From Pachyseris speciosa (Eukaryota > Cnidaria > Anthozoa > Scleractinia > Pachyseridae), in the NCBI GenBank assembly GCA_016490735.1, contig JAEMWC010000140.1, forward strand, positions 920,001 through 984,000: a DNA stretch of 64,000 nucleotides. The letters run 5' to 3'. Below, in pieces: positions 58,101 through 61,430 of this stretch; the stretch's first letter is position 1, and each line of letters begins with the position of its first letter. The position numbers were made by a program, and so were the translations under genes. Under the pieces are notes generated by a model. That model saw only the letters and a program-made list of their open reading frames with translations. It had not been told where the DNA came from and did no database searches.

Positions 58101-61034
58101 AAAATGAATATACAAATACAAATGCTACTGCCACACAACCAGCTAATCGAAACATTAGGGTCATCATGAGTTGCTAAGTCGCTATAAAGTGCACGCTTAA
58201 ATATCCTGGTGAAACTGGCACCGAAACTGGACGCCAAGGGCAACACGAGAAGGCTTATTGATCGGAAAAACCGAGCGGAAGAACGGTCCCAGTGGATGGG
58301 TGCTATAGGGTATTAGTTTCATTGAATGGGAAGCAAGCTAGTAGATGTGAATGTGATAACTATCAGCACCCTGCGTATTAAAAGGTTGGTTTAACTACCA
58401 ATTGAAGGAACAACAAACTTCCTATCCTCGCCAAGTTGCAAAAACAAACAAACAAATACAAGTTCTAAGGGCCATGCAACTTTGCATGTCCTCGCCAAGT
58501 TGCAAAAACAAGCAAACAAAGAAATAAAAGTACCAAGGGCCATGTAACTTCGCATGTCATTGAAGAGGCAAAATAACATATTGCAGAAACTTATTGAACG
58601 GAAAAATCGAGCGGAAAAATTGTCCCTGTGGAAGGGTGCATACCAGTTTAATAAAATGGGAAACAAACCAGTAGAGTTGAAGGTGATAACTATCAGCACC
58701 CTGCTTATCCTCGCCAAGTCGCAAAAACAAATAAACAAACAAATAAAAGTACCAACGTGAACGTGAAATGTACAAGGTTGCTTAATTGTAGCGATATAGT
58801 TTAGCTCGCTGATAGCTTAATGAAAAAGCAGAAATTGATCTAAGGCTTAAAAGAGAAAGATGAGGCGTATATCCACGTATACCCAGCGATATTGGTATGT
58901 GCGTGCGATCCATTTTCCTTTATTAACCTGGAAAGATTCAGTTGGTATTTCAATATCGTTTACCTTGGAATCAGCCAAAATGTGGTGAACGGCTGCGAAC
59001 GCAGTCAAGACGAAAATCAACAGCATAATGCGGGATGAATTGTAGAGGTACAAACGGACGTTTACTCACGCAGAACACCAATGATAAAAGAAAACATTCA
59101 GGGATCTCGAGTTTTTATCCTGTTCAGTGGTGTTGAGACTCGGCGCTGATTGGTTCTTTACTTGAGATTACTTGGGGCGGGTGAAATTAGACAACCAGCT
59201 TAATTTGAACGACTGAACACATTGATAACCTTTGCAAAAACGTGTCACAACGGATTGCTGTACTAAAGAAAATTAAGCGTAATTTGCTCCTCGTTCAGCG
59301 TAAGCTGTATTTAAATGCGTTAACAAGGCCGATAATAATAAGATAATATGATGTTGTATGGATTATACGTATTGAGCACTGCATCGGAAGAGAATGTTTT
59401 GTTAGAAACGTATCTCGCCTTCAAAAGCGAGTAGCTCGTGTAACTGCATGGGGATGCAGACATCGGAGAAAGGAGTGAGATGCTATTTAGACGGCTTGTG
59501 TTGGCTACCTCTTAAGGATGAGTTAAATCTCAAAAGAGTAGTTTGATATTTAGGCGCATTAAAAACGAAAACGGCTGTCTGAGTTATATAACACGGCTAT
59601 TACCAAGGAGCTCAGACCGTCACAGCAGGACTAGTAGTTACGGAAACTATAACTTGATTTGCCCTCGCTATAACAGGGAAACAGAAGGGGTCGTTCTTTT
59701 CACTGAAATACGCGGTAGTAAGCTATGGAAGAGCCTTCCTTTGGATGTGCGGAAAAAGGACACTATGGGCTCCCTTTAGGCCGCAGTAAGAAAACATGTT
59801 ATAACCTACAAATTTTAAGCTTTTCAGATTGTATCTTAACGAATTATACCTTTTAACTTAGAATTCTTTATTTTGCACTGACATCTTTTCTACTCTGTGT
59901 ATTTTATCTGGACATAATTTTTTAATTTTTGTAAACTTATTATGATTAGGATAGAGGGCCACTGGTTCATCAAAAATATTTGTCATGTGTTACCCTCTAT
60001 AAAGAAAGTTGACGTACTTACTTATTTACTTACTTAAAGCGTTGTTGCTTAAGAACAGTTGACATACGTCGGTATCTTCTTTGGTCCCAGGGTCGTGTCC
60101 TCATTCAAAACCACGGCTCCCAGAGTCTTTTCCTTGTGTGTCCTCTTCGCTCAATTAGACTCCTATTTGGTTAGCCGTCAGCTGGGAAATGCTTCAACTG
60201 AAATAAAGCCACCTATAGTGTTTTAAACGTGGCTCACAAACGTTTTGGCGTCTGAAGGTCGCTCAACAGACGTTGCAAGCGTGCAAGCAGTTGTGGCTCA
60301 GTAGTTACGGTGCTGTGCTTGTAATCTTGAGTTGTAATTGTTCTTCTTTCCACTGACAAGATAATTCTCCCCCAGTGTCCCCGGATTCTACTCCTCTATG
60401 CTTTGTAAATGGCCAGTCAGTCAGTCTCCTTCAAGTTGGGATTTCTCATATTTGTTAAAATGGCTATTTTACTGACAAGGCCCCACAAATTTCTATCTCA
60501 AAATCAAACCTTGTAGAGATTAATCATTTTGTCAACGCAGGCGTTTTCCATTCCGTGGCTATGATCACGATTACGCCAATGACACGTCCGGTTTCTGAAA
60601 TCGCCGCAGTCTTTGTTTTTTAAAACAGCTTAACTTTTGACGTAGCATTGGGTTTTAAATATTCAATCGTCATTTGATCAGGAAGAAATTCATTTCCAAA
60701 TAGTACACAGAGTGATTACAATCCTGAGTTCCTGAGTTGAACGTTCTTAGTGATATGTACTGAATTCATATTTATTCGTAGGAAACTGATCGTCAAACCG
60801 CGTTTAATGAGCTGGCGTTGGCTTCGTTACAACGACGTAAAGATACCGCTGGCCCTGACCGACATGGACCGACTCAAGGGTGCCCAGGAACCACAGTCAG
60901 TTCCAGACGGGAAGTACTGGGCACTACAGATGGAGTTTACATTGCCCTCATCAACTTACGCTACAATGGCCTTACGGGAAGTGCTACGGTGTGACACGTC
61001 ATCAGCTTACCAAGCCTCTCTCAACCAAGACTAA
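10211..61034 (+). CDS. PUS7: PUS7/TruD-family pseudouridine synthase, six exons over 51 kb
   Basis: The enzyme converts uridine to pseudouridine in tRNAs and mRNAs at UNUAR-type sites (known for yeast and human Pus7). Exons 10211-10853, 29285-29794, 30392-30696, 38668-38743, 39822-40077 and 60782-61034 keep phase at every junction and total 2043 nt, giving 680 residues; human PUS7 has 661. The first ~110 residues are acidic and low in complexity. Then come SEKDVGI, the [14 protein letters not shown] segment, [24 protein letters not shown] with the expected catalytic Asp, [51 protein letters not shown] and [11 protein letters not shown]. Start MAEEV at 10211 has a good Kozak context; an in-frame ATG at 10169 is possible. 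Introns 1, 3 and 5 are swollen by transposons, and intron 5 hosts a nested antisense gene family. Confidence 0.92.
10854..11501. other. PUS7 intron 1, proximal part
   Basis: AT-rich intron sequence. No repeat or gene could be recognised before the inverted-repeat arm starts at about 11502. Confidence 0.4.
11502..15314. repeat. Giant inverted repeat, left arm (3.8 kb)
   Basis: This arm is the reverse complement of 23722-28287 over essentially its whole length, apart from one ~815-bp extra block in the right arm. Several open frames are identical between arms when translated (for example 14887-15102 with 23934-24149, 12512-12823 with 26216-26527), so divergence is very low. It is rich in the motif GAGAACTGTTCTC followed by a CCAAT-containing tail and contains a four-unit 121-bp tandem array. 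No transposase is visible. It may be a non-autonomous DNA element or a segmental inverted duplication. Confidence 0.85.
12784..13258. repeat. 121-122 bp tandem repeat array, four units (left arm)
   Basis: Units begin CCACGCCGGACAATATTCCC at about 12784, 12906, 13027 and 13148. Each carries the GAGAACTGTTCTC palindrome, except the last where it is shortened, followed by TTTTCTGCCAATCGA. The array is mirrored at about 25781-26255 in the right arm. Confidence 0.85.
15315..16628. other. Spacer of the giant inverted repeat, first part
   Basis: One more palindrome/CCAAT motif (15582-15606, with a changed base) shows the left copy of the complex repeat extends past the paired arm. The open frame 15390-15689 shows no recognisable domain. 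No gene is supported. Confidence 0.4.
16629..17321. repeat. 34-bp direct repeats flanking an insertion with coding remnants
   Basis: CGGCTCTCCAATTTAATAAA and the following bases up to GGTGATGGC occur at 16629-16662 and again at 17288-17321. Between them the minus strand has a frame at 16907-16641 with a plausible helical composition ([20 protein letters not shown]). A further fragment ([16 protein letters not shown]) sits upstream in another frame beside a T-rich run at about 17117-17130. It looks like an inserted, decayed gene or retrocopy piece of unknown origin. Confidence 0.4.
17699..17717. repeat. Poly-G run
   Basis: An uninterrupted G run of at least 16 bases follows a GGGGGCGGGGG stretch. 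It is a possible G-quadruplex on the plus strand and also a likely assembly-error spot. Confidence 0.7.
18230..18508 (-). mobile_element. LINE endonuclease-domain remnant (second copy)
   Basis: The minus-strand frame contains [20 protein letters not shown] followed by [11 protein letters not shown]. This is the tail of the same domain seen at 18533-18952, in which EKI..Y.DL..E..RMW is followed by V.P.IIGALG. It is a degraded fragment. Confidence 0.5.
18533..18952 (-). mobile_element. LINE restriction-like endonuclease remnant
   Basis: The minus strand reads [20 protein letters not shown], then [20 protein letters not shown] and an [17 protein letters not shown] block. This matches the C-terminal PD-(D/E)XK-like region of cnidarian LINE polyproteins (RPDIVVV.K..., IIDVAVPGD). 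It is broken by stops further downstream. Assignment to a LINE clade is inference. Confidence 0.6.
18960..20700 (+). mobile_element. DIRS-type retrotransposon, RT, RNase H and 5' half of tyrosine recombinase
   Basis: Consecutive frames on the plus strand show the [20 protein letters not shown], then YIHVDQNIS and [35 protein letters not shown] and the catalytic [12 protein letters not shown], then [20 protein letters not shown]. RNase H-like sequence follows ([27 protein letters not shown]). A tyrosine recombinase N-terminus starts near 20480 ([27 protein letters not shown]). Several frameshifts mark it as dead. A LINE interrupts it at 20701 and it resumes at 21415. Confidence 0.75.
20701..21405 (+). 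mobile_element. 5'-truncated LINE inserted in the DIRS element
   Basis: From 20701 the plus strand encodes the RT thumb and C-terminal region of a CR1/L2-type [56 protein letters not shown], and [20 protein letters not shown], with a stop at 21217. It ends in a (GAT)n(ATT)n tail at 21353-21405. The 9-bp sequence TAACAGACT stands at 20692-20700 and again at 21406-21414, a clean target-site duplication. The element is young relative to its DIRS host. Confidence 0.85.
21353..21405. repeat. (GAT)n(ATT)n LINE tail
   Basis: The microsatellite forms the 3' end of the inserted LINE, as is typical for CR1/L2 elements that end in short repeats instead of poly(A). Confidence 0.8.
21415..22030 (+). mobile_element. 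DIRS tyrosine recombinase, 3' half and tail
   Basis: The recombinase continues after the LINE: a segment matching [14 protein letters not shown], an [13 protein letters not shown] region that corresponds to [12 protein letters not shown], and [20 protein letters not shown]. Stops interrupt it. The right boundary is uncertain; no terminal repeat could be fixed by eye. Confidence 0.6.
22031..22683. other. Spacer of the giant inverted repeat, no gene supported
   Basis: The short open frames here (22029-22238, 22390-22683) have no recognised motif. Confidence 0.35.
22684..22890 (-). mobile_element. tRNA-derived SINE
   Basis: On the minus strand a tRNA-like head has an A box (TGGCGCAGTGGTGAGAGCGC) and a B box (GGGGTCGATTCTCGG). 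An unrelated body with GGGTACTCCCC follows, and a GATTT-rich tail (22684-22735) ends it. A related copy in plus orientation lies at 30884-31060. Confidence 0.75.
22891..23721. other. Spacer of the giant inverted repeat, no gene seen
   Basis: AT-rich sequence without recognisable coding or repeat structure. Confidence 0.35.
25781..26255. repeat. 121-122 bp tandem repeat array, four units (right arm)
   Basis: This is the mirror of 12784-13258. GTCCGGCGTGG recurs at about 25881, 26003, 26124 and 26246. Confidence 0.85.
27068..27883. mobile_element. Foldback insertion present only in the right arm
   Basis: The block starts ATGGCAGCCGAGTGGAGAAA and ends with the reverse complement (TTTCTCCACTCGGCCACCAT). 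Long internal inverted repeats follow, for example TATGAAGAGTTTACGATTGA near 27255 and its complement near 27740. At the matching point in the left arm (about 11968) CTCTGTT is followed almost at once by CATCTTGCTTG, so that arm is an empty or excised site. Both termini contain an ATG in a good context opening the same short peptide ([12 protein letters not shown] or [12 protein letters not shown]). Confidence 0.7.
28288..28645. other. PUS7 intron 1, distal part, no gene seen
   Basis: AT-rich intron sequence without recognised features. Confidence 0.35.
28646..28760 (-). mobile_element. LINE 3' end with (ATC)n tail
   Basis: On the minus strand the sequence GTGCTCGGCTATAATGACTT, then GAGACTTAAATAAAGTTATC, runs into a CATCATC microsatellite. 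The same 3' end in plus orientation is at 31066-31200, so the two are copies of one LINE family. Confidence 0.6.
28761..29284. other. Last 520 bp of PUS7 intron 1
   Basis: No repeat recognised. It ends with the exon 2 acceptor TCATTTTAG at 29276-29284. Confidence 0.4.
29285..29794 (+). CDS. PUS7: PUS7 exon 2 (catalytic core)
   Basis: It carries [14 protein letters not shown], the active-site segment [24 protein letters not shown] and the signature [11 protein letters not shown]. The acceptor is CATTTTAG and the donor GTGTGT, both splitting a Gly/Asp codon after base one. Confidence 0.92.
29795..30391. other. PUS7 intron 2, with a short TGTACA repeat
   Basis: This small intron carries about five ACATGT units near 29959-29984 and otherwise nothing recognisable. 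Confidence 0.5.
30392..30696 (+). CDS. PUS7: PUS7 exon 3
   Basis: It starts [17 protein letters not shown], continues with LRKLP-like [11 protein letters not shown], then [18 protein letters not shown], and ends at RRIK with a GTACTT donor in phase 0. It encodes part of the TRUD insertion domain. Confidence 0.9.
30884..31060 (+). mobile_element. tRNA-derived SINE
   Basis: It has an A box-like TGGCACAGTGGCGAGAGCAC, a B box-like GGTTCAATTCCC, a body containing GGGTACTCTGG and a tail of GATTT units. It belongs to the same family as 22684-22890. It lies in PUS7 intron 3, upstream of the BEL element. Confidence 0.75.
31066..31200 (+). mobile_element. LINE 3' end with (ATC)n(ATT)n tail
   Basis: TGTGCTCGGCTAGAAAGATT, then GAGACTTTAAAAAAGTTATC, is followed by about 75 bp of ATC/ATT repeats. 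It matches the minus-strand copy at 28646-28760. Confidence 0.65.
31322..31803 (-). repeat. BEL/Pao 3' LTR
   Basis: On the minus strand it begins TGTAAGATCC and ends CGGCAGTTATA. It pairs with the LTR at 38086-38569. Confidence 0.9.
32048..33415 (-). pseudogene. BEL/Pao integrase segment
   Basis: This is a 455-residue frame. It carries an HHCC zinc-binding region ([23 protein letters not shown]). The DDE core shows [16 protein letters not shown] and a Glu in [15 protein letters not shown]-terminal domain with [20 protein letters not shown] is typical of BEL/Pao and Ty3-like integrases. The catalytic triad is present; the frame is separated from RT by a break. Confidence 0.88.
33430..35175 (-). 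pseudogene. BEL/Pao reverse transcriptase-RNase H segment
   Basis: This frame of 581 residues opens with [15 protein letters not shown] and has the RT blocks [28 protein letters not shown] and the catalytic [11 protein letters not shown]. The RNase H region follows ([29 protein letters not shown]). It ends at a premature stop near 33430, just before the integrase zinc-binding part. Confidence 0.88.
35084..37717 (-). pseudogene. BEL/Pao gag-protease polyprotein segment
   Basis: This is an 877-residue frame. A coiled, Glu/Arg-rich region (residues about 60-125) precedes the gag core ([20 protein letters not shown]). The zinc-knuckle region follows ([14 protein letters not shown] and [15 protein letters not shown]). 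The aspartic protease has [10 protein letters not shown] (DNGS in place of DTG/DSG-type motifs) and continues into the start of RT ([20 protein letters not shown]). The frame stops at the junction with the RT frame. The two frames overlap by 92 bases, so this is a frameshift mutation or a programmed shift; the first is more likely given the other breaks. Confidence 0.85.
37862..38053 (-). pseudogene. BEL/Pao gag N-terminal segment
   Basis: The frame starting [12 protein letters not shown] just inside the 5' LTR runs to a stop at 37859. Its next residues ([18 protein letters not shown]) are in another frame, so a frameshift separates it from the main gag frame. The BEL-typical basic and coiled N-terminus is visible. 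Confidence 0.65.
38086..38569 (-). repeat. BEL/Pao 5' LTR
   Basis: This is the upstream LTR in element orientation. Its outer end is 98 bp before PUS7 exon 4. It differs from the 3' LTR by a handful of substitutions and homopolymer changes. Confidence 0.9.
38668..38743 (+). CDS. PUS7: PUS7 exon 4 (76 bp)
   Basis: This short exon encodes [15 protein letters not shown].. and aligns with EDYGLKPVPGDLVL of human PUS7. It has a CCCCAG acceptor and a GTAAGC donor. It begins 98 bp after the BEL/Pao LTR, so the retroelement stopped just short of it. Confidence 0.88.
39353..39790. mobile_element. MITE with ~55-bp imperfect inverted repeats in PUS7 intron 4
   Basis: The left end TTGCACCTACAATGTAAA and the right end TTTACATGTAGGTGCAC are inverted. 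The similarity extends inward to AAATCT..GCACCTGT on both sides. The right end stops about 30 bp before exon 5, close enough to supply part of its polypyrimidine and branch region. Confidence 0.6.
39822..40077 (+). CDS. PUS7: PUS7 exon 5
   Basis: It encodes [29 protein letters not shown] and [17 protein letters not shown], ending in phase 2 at GTAAGT. A TTTATTTCATAG acceptor was chosen because it restores phase with exon 4. Confidence 0.88.
40078..40659. other. PUS7 intron 5, first part, with a dispersed repeat
   Basis: The segment 40570-40655 (GCGAGAATGGATGGTCAGCC to GAGATATGTTGAAGG) recurs at 45975-45995 plus 46188-46225, where a hairpin insertion splits it. No coding content. Confidence 0.5.
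40660..41214. mobile_element. MITE with TTAA flanks
   Basis: The left end AGTGCACATGAATCGAAA and the right end TTTCGATTCATGTGCACT are exact inverted repeats. TTAA flanks the ends at 40656-40659 and 41215-41218. The element is 555 bp long with no coding capacity. The WGTGC start resembles the element at 8988-9552. Confidence 0.7.
41262..42423. mobile_element. TTAA-flanked element with GGCCGCGCAGGAC ends
   Basis: GGCCGCGCAGGAC at the left and GTCCTGCGCGACC at the right are inverted with one change, and TTAA lies directly outside both (41258-41261 and 42424-42427). It spans 1162 bp. The interior includes a stretch (about 41640-41860) that looks like the 3' untranslated part of another repeat. 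No transposase frame was found. Confidence 0.6.
42770..43035. repeat. Tandem-module block downstream of copies A/B (also at 47525-47815)
   Basis: GACAGTGTGTTTGAAAG, TTACAGGAGAACRTGGCGAC and GAGGGTAGTTC blocks, then GTAACTGATATAATTG, recur in the same order at 47525-47815. This shows that the duplication unit of the nested family includes about 750 bp of 3' flank. Confidence 0.65.
43572..43980 (-). pseudogene. Nested secreted-protein family, copy A (N-terminal part missing)
   Basis: The frame starts inside the domain at the segment equivalent to [20 protein letters not shown] and runs to the family C-terminus IEVSIVNEN. It lacks the signal exon and about 85 residues of the second exon, and it is fused at about 43980 to the truncated 3' end of copy B. 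Function of the family is unknown. The remaining sequence is open throughout, so decay beyond the truncation is slight. Confidence 0.75.
43980..45379 (-). pseudogene. Nested secreted-protein family, copy B (start lost, nonsense codon, 3' truncated)
   Basis: Exon 1-like sequence is at 45379-45317 and exon 2 at 44556-43980. The position of the start codon reads GTG instead of ATG. The sixth codon of exon 2 is TAG where other copies have a Tyr- or His-containing IPYYQLFTP or IPYHQLFTP. The last residues (IEVSIVNEN) are replaced by the junction with copy A. The middle is otherwise well preserved ([37 protein letters not shown]). Splice sites GTAAGC and TGCAG remain. Confidence 0.75.
45440..45997. 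other. Upstream flank of copy B, no gene seen
   Basis: The block GGAATCTTGAGTGT...GATACTTGGNGCTGATTG (about 45448-45500) recurs upstream of copies C and E. It is the only conserved candidate for promoter sequence of this family. The rest shows nothing recognisable. Confidence 0.4.
45998..46190. repeat. Hairpin insertion (arms about 85 bp)
   Basis: From GGGCCCTTTACAGGATGTCA to its near-complement ending GGGCCC the arms pair with a spacer of about 20 bp. The flanks match an uninterrupted repeat at 40570-40655, so this is an inserted foldback MITE. Confidence 0.7.
46354..47194. mobile_element. GC-rich inverted-repeat element (GGCTC ends)
   Basis: It starts CTGCGAGCCGGAGCC and ends GGCTCCGGCTCGCAG. 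Both ends are made of short GAGCC units, and GACT stands at both borders. The AT-rich interior has no recognised frame. It lies in PUS7 intron 5. Confidence 0.55.
47525..47815. repeat. Tandem-module block downstream of copy C
   Basis: This is the second copy of 42770-43035, offset by about 4.75 kb. It marks the duplication period between the A/B module and the C module. Confidence 0.65.
48152..48760 (-). CDS. Copy C exon 2 (mature domain)
   Basis: Opens with [17 protein letters not shown] after a TGCAG acceptor. It is uninterrupted to its stop codon (last codon at 48152-48154). Confidence 0.82.
   Translation of the reverse strand, partial: DPIPYYQLFTPIKLVKEASFIHHHHSLTATKLTFHSAPQNYARLMKIPLIPPGTVDAEAKLVVKVMIGTDIAIGQGESDPSYVISDGQFFIGAHIRDKNNYQTGAPCLGVEGSSGKISGDRRYDSNLPKPSEAYYPGRFETTLSLSDRWGTCFVSLDGGFSKEMIFQHKLNPRNGLFLEIYADASNEKVGLKYIEVSIVNEN
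48152..50131 (-). CDS. Nested secreted-protein family, copy C (intact, two exons)
   Basis: Exon 1 at 50131-50069 encodes a 21-residue signal peptide ([20 protein letters not shown] and one more residue). Exon 2 at 48760-48152 encodes a 202-residue domain. The 1308-bp intron has GTGAGC and TGCAG ends and falls at a codon boundary. The mature protein is Gly/Ser-rich and probably beta-structured. Landmarks are HHHHSL near its start, [68 protein letters not shown] and the end IEVSIVNEN. One of the two conserved Cys lies in APCLGVEG and the other in [10 protein letters not shown]. No known family was recognised, so function is not assigned. It lies antisense in PUS7 intron 5 and is the only copy with start, frame and stop intact. 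Confidence 0.8.
49667..49965. repeat. Dispersed repeat of about 300 bp in the intron of copy C
   Basis: This is the second copy of the 7828-8132 repeat, with the same internal order and roughly 85-90 percent similarity by eye. Copy B lacks it at the equivalent place. Confidence 0.7.
50069..50131 (-). CDS. Copy C exon 1 (signal peptide)
   Basis: The 63-bp exon has the same length as the equivalent exons of copies B and E. It ends at AAG followed by a GTGAGC donor. Confidence 0.7.
50500..51000. mobile_element. MITE with AATGATCTAATTAACGCCC-type inverted ends
   Basis: ATGATCTAATAAACGCCC at the left is mirrored by GGGCGTTAATTAGATCATT at the right. Inside, GCGTTTATTAGAGGG-type motifs recur in both orientations. 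There is no coding frame. It lies between copies C and D. Confidence 0.6.
51716..52255 (-). pseudogene. Nested secreted-protein family, copy D (internal deletion, frameshift)
   Basis: Exon 2 begins at 52255 with [21 protein letters not shown] deletion joins the segment after SLTATK directly to the [14 protein letters not shown] segment in another frame. A 5-nt insertion near 51945 shifts the frame again ([11 protein letters not shown]). The C-terminus ends EVSIEEEN, as in copy E. No signal exon could be found upstream. The copy is inactive. Confidence 0.75.
52256..53277. repeat. Upstream module of copy D (shared with 57126-58240)
   Basis: Blocks such as GTGGTCAACAACA, TTGTTGTACGTCACACAACT and CTTTCCAACTCTTTTACAT recur in order upstream of copy E. 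D and E are therefore products of one ~4.9-kb duplication. Confidence 0.65.
53278..54233. mobile_element. DNA transposon with perfect 9-bp target duplication (Mutator-like size class)
   Basis: Ends TACCCTGCGAGCAGAGGC and GCCTCTGCTCGCAGGGTA are exact inverted repeats, and the homology reaches about 70 bp inward. ACTGAACGG stands outside both ends (53269-53277 and 54234-54242). Nine-base duplications fit Mutator-like elements (8-11 bp) better than hAT (8 bp). The minus-strand frame at 53937-53674 ([36 protein letters not shown]) looks like part of a cellular zinc-finger protein, possibly captured. No transposase was seen. Confidence 0.7.
53674..53937 (-). pseudogene. Possible captured zinc-binding exon inside the 9-bp-TSD element
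   Basis: The 87-residue frame has a CGVCRPC pair and an LDKRDS helix. This resembles the N-terminal Cys-rich regions of invertebrate zinc-finger proteins of ZAD-like type. It is an isolated fragment with stops on both sides. Identification is tentative. Confidence 0.35.
54243..55017. other. Intron 5 stretch between copies D and E, no gene supported
   Basis: Parts of the family's 5' flank recur here (GGTTGATTAGAAGCGATTG near 54792). The open frame 54565-54777 has no recognised motif. Confidence 0.35.
55225..55259 (-). ncRNA. Type I hammerhead ribozyme motif (Penelope-type), well formed
   Basis: On the minus strand, ACC and GGT pair as stem I around the core CTGAAGA. Stem II is GGC with GCC closing a TTAGT loop, followed by GAAA. 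Stem III is the minimal AACGTT, and C occupies the cleavage position. Every conserved core base of the hammerhead consensus CUGANGA..GAAA..H is present in 35 nt. Confidence 0.7.
55286..55655. repeat. Dispersed repeat, copy 2 (shared with 1901-2232)
   Basis: It matches copy 1 with a MITE inserted at 55428-55568. Confidence 0.7.
55428..55568. mobile_element. 141-bp MITE with TA target duplication
   Basis: GGTGGTTT at the left and AAACCACC at the right form terminal inverted repeats between TA dinucleotides (55426-55427 and 55569-55570). The related copy at 1901-2232 has an uninterrupted site. TA targeting suggests a Tc1/mariner-type or similar helper. Confidence 0.7.
55895..56164 (-). mobile_element. 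Penelope-like GIY-YIG endonuclease fragment
   Basis: The frame contains [14 protein letters not shown] in place of LYVGET.RNL..RI, then [17 protein letters not shown] and [15 protein letters not shown]. It follows the C-terminal GIY-YIG domain of Penelope-like elements to its end (KPSLN). The upstream RT is absent. Confidence 0.75.
56522..59026 (-). pseudogene. Nested secreted-protein family, copy E (one 5-nt deletion)
   Basis: Exon 1 (59026-58964) encodes the signal peptide [20 protein letters not shown] plus one residue. Exon 2 (57125-56522) starts [20 protein letters not shown]. Compared with copy C it lacks five bases near 56938 (after DAEAKLV), so the frame shifts and stops. The downstream part is open in the new frame ([20 protein letters not shown] to IEVSIEEEN). 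Exon 2 is exactly five bases shorter than in copy C. A sequencing error at this point would make it an intact gene. The GTAAAC donor and TGCAG acceptor are normal. Confidence 0.72.
57126..58963. other. Intron of copy E
   Basis: It shares modules with the region upstream of copy D. It includes a degenerate hammerhead-like motif around 57810-57850 and repeated blocks ending AACAAATAAAAGTACCAA (about 58430-58755) that form a short local tandem array. Confidence 0.5.
59027..59375. other. Upstream flank of copy E
   Basis: The block ending GGCGCTGATTGGTTC (about 59135-59158) is shared with copies B and C and is a promoter candidate. Nothing else recognised. Confidence 0.4.
59380..59790 (+). mobile_element. 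LINE ORF2 C-terminal fragment
   Basis: Shifted plus-strand frames encode a CR1-type C-terminus: a LQKRVAR-like start, then [37 protein letters not shown] and [14 protein letters not shown]. Frameshifts show it is dead. It lies in the last kilobase and a half of PUS7 intron 5. Confidence 0.7.
59791..60781. other. Distal PUS7 intron 5, no gene seen
   Basis: No recognised repeat or gene. It ends with the exon 6 acceptor at 60780-60781. Confidence 0.4.
60782..61034 (+). CDS. PUS7: PUS7 exon 6 (C-terminus)
   Basis: It encodes [31 protein letters not shown] and [14 protein letters not shown], closing with the TAA at 61032-61034. It lies 20.7 kb from exon 5. The acceptor TTATTCGTAG joins exon 5 in phase 2 without disturbing the Arg-Lys sequence. 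Confidence 0.88.
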
Positions 61035-61430
61035 GGTGTGGTCGCTGGTGATAACTTGTGTTCCCAACTTCCTGAGACAACCTTTCTTAATTATGCCAAA
61101 AGGGGTATTTCATTACAGCTGTGTGAGCTTTGATGGCAAAATAGAAGCACGATAACCGACTGAAGCAGTCAAAGGTCTAATTCACATCGAAATGCCTCGC
61201 CATGCCCTTGCTGCTTTTTTCTCTTAAGTTCTTAATAATTTATGTTATTTACAGAGTAGATTTGTCGTGACTTTTACGAGACATATTTTGTTTAGTTTTC
61301 TTTTCGTCGCCAGTGTTTTATTCCGATTTTTCTCTGCAAACCGAAAATTGGCGCAGCCGTTTGTCTTTAGCCAAGACATTTGCATACCTGCCGGTAAGAT
61401 GCCGAATAAATGTCGAGAAAAAGCAATCAT
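61035..61430 (+). other. PUS7: Probable PUS7 3' UTR
   Basis: The first canonical AATAAA after the stop codon is at 61405-61410, which would give a 3' UTR of about 390-400 nt. Use of this signal is inferred. Confidence 0.5.

Noticed and set aside
60285..60345. tRNA A box-like sequence (TGGCTCAGTAGTTACGGTGC)
   Set aside because: No B box at the right distance and no acceptor pairing.
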